DNA of 55,132 nt from positions 1 to 55,132 of the forward strand of contig JAPJNH010000091.1 of the NCBI GenBank assembly GCA_026461075.1, read 5' to 3'. The position numbers and the translations under genes are program-made. Numbering within the stretch: the stretch's first letter is position 1; each line of letters starts with the position of its first letter. The notes beneath the pieces are model-generated. The model made no database searches. It saw nothing but the letters and a program-made list of their open reading frames with translations, and had not been told where the DNA came from. This DNA comes from Chitinophagales bacterium. Lineage in GTDB: Bacteria; Bacteroidota; Bacteroidia; Chitinophagales; CAIODY01. This document shows positions 46,544-55,132 of this stretch, piece by piece.

Positions 46544-49500
46544 ATGTCAAATTTTAAGAGCAAATTTTTACTCTTTTTAAGCATCTGTCTGCTACAAAGC
46601 CTTTTTTCAAAAAAGGTTTTGGCGCAAGCATATTCTATAAATTTGGATTGGGATACGACAGCCCAAGTTTATGTGAAAGCCGATGGCGCAAAAATAGCAT
46701 CCTGGCATTTCAAAGGCGCAGATTGGTCGTCTCAATGGCTGAATGTTCCTGTTTATATTACCAAGATACCATGTAATGCCGCTCAAACGCTAAATTTAAG
46801 CATCAGTAATGCTGTATATGCTCCATTGAAATCGCAAGCACCAAAATGGGTCGCTGAGATGGCTAAAACGCCACTGATTCGTTCTAAAAAACAAGCAGCT
46901 GCAGGAAAGTATTTTGTGGTGGTGGAGGTGTTTCCATTGCGTTACAATGCGAGCACTGGTTTGGTAGAAGGACTGCAATCGTTTACCATTCAAGCAAGTG
47001 CAAAGGCCGATCCTGCTACGCAATTGAAGCAAATGAATTATGCAACTCACTCTGCTTTGTCAAGTGGTGATTGGTATAAAGTATCTGTTAATGTGGAAGG
47101 GGTTTATAAAATCGACAAAACGTTATTGTCCCAAATGGGATTGAATGCCGCGAGCGTCGATCCAAATCGCTTGAATGTTTTTGGTCGAGAGAATGGTATT
47201 GTGGCGGAGGATAATGCAACGCCAAGAACGGATGATTTGACAAATATCCCTTATCAATGGTTTGGCGATGCCGATAATCAATGGGAGGATGGTGAATACG
47301 CCCTTTTTTACACACCAGGAGTAGATAAAATTAAAGTGGAGAATGGGTATTTCACGCATGAAAAAAATATCTATAGCGACAAACTGTACTATTATTTCAA
47401 TTTTTCACAGTCGCAGGCTTCTCGTATCAGTACAAATGTCGCGTTAACGAATCCTTCTTGCAGTACTTCGCACTATATCGCGTTTCAGTATCGCGATAAA
47501 GATGAGAAAAACTTAATAATGAGTGGAAGGCAATGGTTTGAGAAAGATGATTTTGCTTTTACTAAAACGAAGTCATTCAGCTATACCTTTTTCAATAGGG
47601 ATATTACGCAGCCCATTCATTTGAAAATGGCTTCTGCAGGGCGATATACGAATCCTAGTTCTCTCAGCGTTGCCGTAAATGGCACACCGCAATTAATGCA
47701 TAATTATCATGCTACTTACGATGGCTACGAAAATGAGTATGCGCATTATATTGTAAGTGCTGTAAATGCGAATAGCGGCGATCAAAATGTGAAGTTGGAT
47801 TTGGGTTATTCTGAAGCGAATGGAAATGCTTGGTTAGATTTCATTGAAGTACAAGCGAGCTGTGATTTAAAGCAAACTAAAAATTCTTTCGTTTTTTCTA
47901 ATCCTGCTATTTTAAGTCAAGGAGGTATCTGTAACTATACGCTTCTCTGCACAAATGCGAATCAGAAAATTTGGAATGTTTCCAATCCTTTGCAACCAGA
48001 AATTCAATCAGGGAACTTCACGGGGAACAATTTTAGCTTTAATGTCGATAATACGAATTTGTCGCGTTTCATTGTCTTAGATCCTGCGAGCAGTGCCGCT
48101 TTTACGAATCCTACTTTCGAATCAAAAATTTCAAATCAAGATATACATGGATTGGTACAACAGTTTCCTTCCATGCTGATTGTTTGTCCGCCTACATTTA
48201 GTACTGTCGCTAAAAAAATAGAGACGCTTCATGAGGGCTTAGGACAAAAGGTTTTGACTATTAGCACCGATAAAATATATGAAGAGTTTGGTGCGGGCCG
48301 TCCAGATCCGGGAGCCATTCGCGATATGATTCGTTGCTTCTATCAACAGGCGAATGGAGATAATAGTAAGCTGTTAAAATATGTGTTATTGGTCGGGGAT
48401 GGTTCCTTTGATAATCGAAATATTATCAAAGGAAATACTGCTTTTATTCCGACCTATCAGTCGTACAATTCTACAGAGCCCGTATTTAGCTATACTTCCG
48501 ATGATTTTTATGCATTGATGGATGAAGGAGAGGGGGAGTCGATAGAGAATGGCTATCAGTTATTAGATTTATCAGTAGGCCGTTTACCAGTTAAAAATGT
48601 GGACGAGGCTGAGGAGGTTTATAAGAAGCTAGAACATTATATCCACGGTTCTTTGGGTAGTTGGAGAAGTGCGATCACGTTTGTGGCAGATGATGAGAAT
48701 TTGAATTTGCATACGAATCAAAGTGATGGCTATGCGGAGAATATTCGTTTGACGCAGCCGAATTTTAATATTGATAAGATATACTTAGATGCGTATAAAC
48801 AAGAGGTAACTTCCGGAGGCGCGCGCTATCCGGATGCGCATGATGCAATCATTCGTAGATTGGAAAGTGGCACCCTTATCATGAACTATACAGGGCATGG
48901 TGGTGAAAGCGGATGGGCGCATGAACGTGTATTCCAAACAGATGATATCGATGCCTTAGCAAACTATGACAAGCTGTCGATATTTATTACGGCTACTTGT
49001 CAATTTAGTCGCTATGATCGCCCAGATATGGTAACGGCAGGAGAACGTCTGATATTGAATCCGAAGGGTGGCGCAATTGCTTTATTGACGACGGTGCGTT
49101 TGGTGTATTCATCGGATAATCAGGCCATGAATACCGCGGTTTATAAAAATTTCTTCGATAAAAAATCAGATGGCAGTCATTATACCTTCGGAGAAGTAGT
49201 GCAGATGGCCAAGAACGACAATGGAGTTGGCAAGAGTGAGAACAATAGAAAGTTTACTTTACTAGGTGATCCTGCATTGCCATTACCTTTTGCGACCTAT
49301 GAAGTTCGTAATGTCAAATTAAATGGGAAATCAATTACTACTTTTGGTGATACTATACGTGCGCTCGAAAAGATAAATATCGAAGGGGATATTACGGATA
49401 GCAACGGCGTGGTACTAAGTGATTATAATGGTATTTTGTCGCCGACTATTTTTGATAAGGCCATTGCCGTAAGTACCCTTGCCAATGATCCGGCATCGGA

Positions 49501-50392
49501 GTTTCCTGACGGTAGTTATGTACGTAATTTTAACTTGCAGAAGAATTCAATTTATAAAGGTGCTGCCAGTGTGAAAAATGGACATTTTAATTACAGCTTC
49601 ATTGTACCTAAAGATATTAGCTATTATTATGGGCCGGCTAAATGGAGCTCTTATGCGAACAATACGAATGAAGATGCAATTGGTGCTGATTTTAGAATGA
49701 CAGTGGGTGGAATAAACCCGAATCCAGATAGAGATAAAAAAGGCCCGAAGATTAAGGCTTATTTCAACTCAGATAATTTTGCCAAGAATGGAACAACGGA
49801 TGGCAATCCTTTGTTGCTAGTAGAGTTGTTTGACTCGAGTGGTATAAATACTGTGGGTAATGGGATTGGGCATGAACTTACAGCGGTATTAGATGATGAT
49901 TATAGCAATGCTTTTATCTTGAACGATTTCTATCAAGGCGCTTTGGATGATTATCAGAAAGGCAAAATTAGTTATCAGTTGAATGGACTGAAGGAAGGCA
50001 AACATACCTTAAGAGTAAAGGCGTGGGATGTTTATAATAATTCGAGTGAAGTGTTATTACTGTTTGAGGTGAAGAATGGCGTAAGGGTTGCAATGGAAAA
50101 TATTTATAATTATCCGAATCCATTTACTTCGAAGACGCAGTTCTTATTTGACCATAATCAGGCGGAGAGTTATTTGGATGTGCGTATTCAGATATTTACC
50201 GTGAGCGGCAAATGTGTGAAGACGATTCATGAAACGGGAATTGCAAATGGTTATCATTTGGATGGGATAGAGTGGGATGGAACGGACGACTATGGTGATA
50301 AGCTTGGTAGAGGGGTTTACTTCTATAAAGTTATTTTGCGAACTGACAACGGAAACAAGACAAGTGCATTTCAAAAGCTAGTAATTTTGTGA
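46544..50392 (+). CDS. porU: T9SS sortase PorU (C25 gingipain-family peptidase)
   Basis: MNYTGHGGESGWAHERVF (His), IFITATCQFSRYDRP (Cys), C-terminal sorting-like NYPNPFTSKTQFLFDHN; ATG at 46544. Confidence 0.94.
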   Translation: MSNFKSKFLLFLSICLLQSLFSKKVLAQAYSINLDWDTTAQVYVKADGAKIASWHFKGADWSSQWLNVPVYITKIPCNAAQTLNLSISNAVYAPLKSQAPKWVAEMAKTPLIRSKKQAAAGKYFVVVEVFPLRYNASTGLVEGLQSFTIQASAKADPATQLKQMNYATHSALSSGDWYKVSVNVEGVYKIDKTLLSQMGLNAASVDPNRLNVFGRENGIVAEDNATPRTDDLTNIPYQWFGDADNQWEDGEYALFYTPGVDKIKVENGYFTHEKNIYSDKLYYYFNFSQSQASRISTNVALTNPSCSTSHYIAFQYRDKDEKNLIMSGRQWFEKDDFAFTKTKSFSYTFFNRDITQPIHLKMASAGRYTNPSSLSVAVNGTPQLMHNYHATYDGYENEYAHYIVSAVNANSGDQNVKLDLGYSEANGNAWLDFIEVQASCDLKQTKNSFVFSNPAILSQGGICNYTLLCTNANQKIWNVSNPLQPEIQSGNFTGNNFSFNVDNTNLSRFIVLDPASSAAFTNPTFESKISNQDIHGLVQQFPSMLIVCPPTFSTVAKKIETLHEGLGQKVLTISTDKIYEEFGAGRPDPGAIRDMIRCFYQQANGDNSKLLKYVLLVGDGSFDNRNIIKGNTAFIPTYQSYNSTEPVFSYTSDDFYALMDEGEGESIENGYQLLDLSVGRLPVKNVDEAEEVYKKLEHYIHGSLGSWRSAITFVADDENLNLHTNQSDGYAENIRLTQPNFNIDKIYLDAYKQEVTSGGARYPDAHDAIIRRLESGTLIMNYTGHGGESGWAHERVFQTDDIDALANYDKLSIFITATCQFSRYDRPDMVTAGERLILNPKGGAIALLTTVRLVYSSDNQAMNTAVYKNFFDKKSDGSHYTFGEVVQMAKNDNGVGKSENNRKFTLLGDPALPLPFATYEVRNVKLNGKSITTFGDTIRALEKINIEGDITDSNGVVLSDYNGILSPTIFDKAIAVSTLANDPASEFPDGSYVRNFNLQKNSIYKGAASVKNGHFNYSFIVPKDISYYYGPAKWSSYANNTNEDAIGADFRMTVGGINPNPDRDKKGPKIKAYFNSDNFAKNGTTDGNPLLLVELFDSSGINTVGNGIGHELTAVLDDDYSNAFILNDFYQGALDDYQKGKISYQLNGLKEGKHTLRVKAWDVYNNSSEVLLLFEVKNGVRVAMENIYNYPNPFTSKTQFLFDHNQAESYLDVRIQIFTVSGKCVKTIHETGIANGYHLDGIEWDGTDDYGDKLGRGVYFYKVILRTDNGNKTSAFQKLVIL

Positions 50393-50432
50393 TGCGATAA
50401 ATAGGTTTTACATTTACACAATAGAATATACT

Positions 50433-51629
50433 ATGAATAAGCGTTTATTAAAAGGAGCCATGATGGCATTTACAGCGATTGGATGCTGTGTTTTCTCTCA
50501 AAAGGGATTTGCTCAAAATTCAATTTCTAGCACAACAATCAACACCATTAACACGGCAGTACCTTTCTTGCGTATTGCTCCTGATGCACGTTCAGGCGCG
50601 ATGGGAGATGTTGGGATCGCTTTGTCTGAAGATGCAAATGCTACCTATTATAATCCAGCAAAACTTGCATTCGCTCAAAAAAATATGGCCATGGCGGCGA
50701 CCTATACGCCTTGGTTGAAAGCATTAAATATTAATGATATCTACTTGACTTACTTAAGTGGATACAAGAAAGTAGGTAAGAATCAAGCTTTAGGAGCTTC
50801 GTTACGTTACTTCTCTTTAGGAGATATCACCTTTACAAATTATTCAGGGGATGCGATTGGCAATTTCCGCCCACGTGAATTGTCTTTCGACGTTGATTAT
50901 AGCCGTTTATTAAGTAAGCATTTAAGTGTTGGCTTAGCAATGCGTTATATCTACAGTAACCTTGCTGCAGGGCAAACGGTGAATGGCGCGCAAGTTCGTT
51001 CAGCAAATGGTGCTGCGGCTGATTTGAGTTTTTATTATTGGAAAAATGTGAAATTGGGTGATCAAAAAGCAAAATGGTCTTTGGGCTCTTCTGTAACGAA
51101 TATTGGTACTAAAATGACCTATACGCGTTCAGCTGTGAACAGAGACTTTTTGCCTGCGAATTTAGGTTTAGGTACCGCTTTGAAAATGGATATCGACAAG
51201 TATAATACGGTTGAATTTGCTTTTGATATGAATAAATTGTTGGTACCAACGCCGTCAATGTCAGATTCTGTTATTTCTACTCAGTCGGCTTCTCCTATTT
51301 CTGGGGCATTACAATCCTTCTCGGATGCGCCTGGTGGAATGAACGAAGAATTTAGAGAGATTAATTATTCTGCGGGTGTAGAGTACTGGTATAATAACTT
51401 GTTTGCGGTACGTTCTGGTTACTTCTATGAGAATCCTACGAAAGGAAATCGTCAGTACTTAACTTTCGGAATGGGTATTCACTATACGGTATTCAATTTT
51501 AATTTCTCTTATTTAGTAGCGGCTAATAAAGGTGCTGGTCAAACTAGTCCTTTGAATAATACCTTGCGTTTCTCCTTGCTATTCGATTTCAACGCGATGT
51601 CGCCTGACGAAAAACCAGTAAATCCTTAA
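50433..51629 (+). CDS. porV: T9SS outer-membrane protein PorV (LptO)
   Basis: TAVPFLRIAPDARSGAMGDVGIALSEDANATYYNPAKLAF. Confidence 0.95.
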   Translation: MNKRLLKGAMMAFTAIGCCVFSQKGFAQNSISSTTINTINTAVPFLRIAPDARSGAMGDVGIALSEDANATYYNPAKLAFAQKNMAMAATYTPWLKALNINDIYLTYLSGYKKVGKNQALGASLRYFSLGDITFTNYSGDAIGNFRPRELSFDVDYSRLLSKHLSVGLAMRYIYSNLAAGQTVNGAQVRSANGAAADLSFYYWKNVKLGDQKAKWSLGSSVTNIGTKMTYTRSAVNRDFLPANLGLGTALKMDIDKYNTVEFAFDMNKLLVPTPSMSDSVISTQSASPISGALQSFSDAPGGMNEEFREINYSAGVEYWYNNLFAVRSGYFYENPTKGNRQYLTFGMGIHYTVFNFNFSYLVAANKGAGQTSPLNNTLRFSLLFDFNAMSPDEKPVNP

Positions 51630-51638
51630 TTTGAACAA

Positions 51639-52124
51639 ATGGCTAATATGCGTATAGGCTTCGGCTATGATGTACATCAATTGCAGGAGGGAAGAGATTT
51701 ATGGTTAGGTGGTGTTCAGATTCCTGCAGAGAAAGGAGCTCTAGGGCATAGCGATGCCGATGTTATTTTGCATGCATTATGCGATGCTATTTTAGGGGCA
51801 ATGAATGCGGGTGATATAGGTAAACATTTTCCAGATACAGACAAAAGCTTCAAAAATATTGACAGTAAAATTCTATTGCAACGCGTGATAGAAGTGATGA
51901 AGTCGAAAGATTATCATATCGTCAATGTCGATTGTTCTTTGTCTTTGGAAAAGCCCAAAATTGCACCTCATTTAGAGGCGATGCGCGCTGCCATAGCGCC
52001 GATATTAGAAGTGAGTGAGGAAGAGGTTTCCATTAAAGCTACGACAGGAGAGAAAATGGGTTTTGTGGGTCGTCAGGAAGGTCTTTGTGCTTATGCTGTT
52101 GTGTTGTTAGAAAAGAATCATTAA
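51639..52124 (+). CDS. ispF: 2-C-methyl-D-erythritol 2,4-cyclodiphosphate synthase
   Basis: RIGFGYDVHQL and GHSDADVILHALCDAILGA. Confidence 0.96.
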   Translation: MANMRIGFGYDVHQLQEGRDLWLGGVQIPAEKGALGHSDADVILHALCDAILGAMNAGDIGKHFPDTDKSFKNIDSKILLQRVIEVMKSKDYHIVNVDCSLSLEKPKIAPHLEAMRAAIAPILEVSEEEVSIKATTGEKMGFVGRQEGLCAYAVVLLEKNH

Positions 52125-52131
52125 TTAGAAG

Positions 52132-52728
52132 ATGAATTATCCTATCGTAGAACATTTTTATACCTTGCAAGGGGAAGGTTGTTATGCCGGTCGTTCGGCT
52201 TATTTCATTCGTTTAGCAGGTTGTGATGTAGGTTGTGTGTGGTGTGATACCAAAGAAAGTTGGGACGCTTCGAAACATCCTACTTATTCTGTTGAAACGA
52301 TTGTTTCCTGGGTAGAGGATAGCGGCGCTGATCTAGCAGTGATTACTGGTGGCGAGCCTTTGATGCATAACTTAACGGAGTTGACAGCGGCTTTACACGC
52401 GAAACATATTCAGTGTAATTTAGAAACTAGCGGAGCATATGAGTTGAGTGGTGATTTTGATTGGATCTGTGTTTCCCCTAAAAAGTTTAAGAAAGCCTTA
52501 CCAAGTGTTTTGGAAGAGGCCGACGAATTGAAAGTTATTGTGTTTAATGAACACGATTTGAAATGGGCAGAAACTTTTGAAGATCAAGTACACGAAGATT
52601 GTTTGTTGTATTTACAACCTGAATGGGATAACCGCCTGGAACAAATACCAGCAATTATCAAATACATTAAAGAGCATACACAATGGAGTATGTCTTTACA
52701 ATGGCATAAGTATTTAGCGATTCCTTAG
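52132..52728 (+). CDS. queE: 7-carboxy-7-deazaguanine synthase (radical SAM)
   Basis: EHFYTLQGEGCYAGRSAYFIRLAGCDVGCVWCDTKESWD. Confidence 0.93.
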   Translation: MNYPIVEHFYTLQGEGCYAGRSAYFIRLAGCDVGCVWCDTKESWDASKHPTYSVETIVSWVEDSGADLAVITGGEPLMHNLTELTAALHAKHIQCNLETSGAYELSGDFDWICVSPKKFKKALPSVLEEADELKVIVFNEHDLKWAETFEDQVHEDCLLYLQPEWDNRLEQIPAIIKYIKEHTQWSMSLQWHKYLAIP

Positions 52729-52730
52729 TC

Positions 52731-53585
52731 TTACTGCGCAAGGGCTTCAGCAAGCGTCATTAAATTGCCGGAGCGAAGGCCTTTCTCTGTCATTTGCAAA
52801 GTACCACACTCGTTAACGGCGTCGTGCTCATAGAAAAGAATCCAATTCTCATCACAAGCTTTCTTCAAGAATAGTTCTTTCTCTGCAAGCGTTAGCAGTG
52901 GTCGCATATCATAGCCCATTACATAGGGTAAAGGGATGTGCGCATAAGAAGGCAATAGATCGGCCATATAGGCTACTTTTTTTCCGTTTACTTCAATGAC
53001 AGGAATCATCATCGCCTCTGTATGTCCGTAAGTGAAGAATATTTCTACGCCTGGGAAGGCTTTATAGAACTGTTCTTCGGTAGGGATCATTTTTATTTTG
53101 CCGTGCTCTTGTAGTGGGACGAAGTTTTCTTTTAGGAAAGAAGCTTTTTCACGTGCATTTGGTTTGATAGCCCAATCCCAATGTTTTTCATTACACCAAT
53201 ACGTAGCGTTTGGAAATGCGGGTACCAAAGTGCCGTCATCTAAACGATTTACTGCTCCTCCGCAATGGTCGAAATGCAAATGCGTTAAGAATACATCAGT
53301 TATATCTTCTGCCTGAAAGCCTTTATTGTTAAGGTCTTCCATTAGGCTTGGCAAATAATCGGGTTCGTAATGACTGAAGAATTTAGCATCTTGTTTATTC
53401 CCCATACCACAATCAATCAGCATTTTCCGGTCGTCGAATTCTAAAAGGAGACAACGCATTGCCCACGTACATAGATTGTTTTCATCGGGTGGCACGAGTG
53501 ACTTCCACATTTTTTTAGGCACTACGCCAAACATTGCACCTCCATCCAATTTAAATGTCCCGGTATTGATAATTGTAAGTTTCAT
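52731..53585 (-). CDS. MBL-fold metallo-hydrolase
   Basis: VFLTHLHFDHCGG and FTYGHTEAMM; ATG at 53585 preferred. Confidence 0.9.
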   Translation of the reverse strand: MKLTIINTGTFKLDGGAMFGVVPKKMWKSLVPPDENNLCTWAMRCLLLEFDDRKMLIDCGMGNKQDAKFFSHYEPDYLPSLMEDLNNKGFQAEDITDVFLTHLHFDHCGGAVNRLDDGTLVPAFPNATYWCNEKHWDWAIKPNAREKASFLKENFVPLQEHGKIKMIPTEEQFYKAFPGVEIFFTYGHTEAMMIPVIEVNGKKVAYMADLLPSYAHIPLPYVMGYDMRPLLTLAEKELFLKKACDENWILFYEHDAVNECGTLQMTEKGLRSGNLMTLAEALAQ

Positions 53586-53615
53586 AAAATGTAGATAACT
53601 TGAAAACTTCTGTGA

Positions 53616-54929
<1,314 letters not shown>

Positions 54930-55076
54930 GTTTAGATTTTTAGAAATTAAAAGTTTTGAATTTCCAAATTCCGTTTACGTTTGTGAACGTGTGGATGTTG
55001 AAAAAATATTTTTCTAAAAGTTTGCGAGTGTGAGATACGTTTTGAAAATTTACATCATCAAAATTAACAAAGAGCG

Positions 55077-55132
55077 ATGGCAGCTAAAAAAGCAGTGACT
55101 AAGAAAGCAGTGAAGGCAGCTAAACCTGCAGC
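55077..55132 (+). CDS. Start of a Lys/Ala-rich protein truncated by the window edge
   Basis: ATG GCA GCT AAA AAA GCA GTG ACT AAG AAA... = MAAKKAVTKKAVKAAKPA; family not determinable from 18 codons. Confidence 0.5.
   Translation, partial: MAAKKAVTKKAVKAAKPA

Noticed and set aside
54930-55076. Possible riboswitch or sRNA between purA and the terminal Lys/Ala-rich gene
   Set aside because: Only short weak stems (e.g. acgtt/aacgt) and AT-rich sequence; nothing matching a known riboswitch core by eye.

Overview
The window reads as a Bacteroidetes chromosome segment, probably from the Chitinophagaceae/Sphingobacteriia range. Support comes from type IX secretion (T9SS) genes, TAnnTTTG promoter boxes and lipoprotein signals. 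I see no tRNA or rRNA genes, CRISPR array, transposase, integrase or prophage module. Most ORFs are housekeeping: fbaB, accD, bcp, tcdA, thiL, gcvH, hemW, gltX, ispF, queE and purA. The main system-level locus is a compact + strand cluster at about 21.6-29.4 kb. It holds a small acidic secreted protein, a SulP anion transporter, an outer-membrane porin-like protein, DabA (DUF2309) and DabB (NuoL-like). This looks like an envelope-spanning inorganic-carbon uptake operon in an apparently heterotrophic lineage. The DabA zinc-site residues and their spacing are intact. A second cluster at 43.8-51.6 kb holds T9SS components (gldJ, PorP/SprF, porU, porV). A window-wide pattern is that several housekeeping genes carry a TAnnTTTG-like -7 box only 4-7 nt before the start codon, which predicts leaderless mRNAs. 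Other items are an AT-rich inverted-repeat element, a strong dyad upstream of a VWA gene, a possible relic of a T9SS type B C-terminus, and haem-motif surface proteins. No searches were run. All family calls come from reading motifs in the supplied translations.
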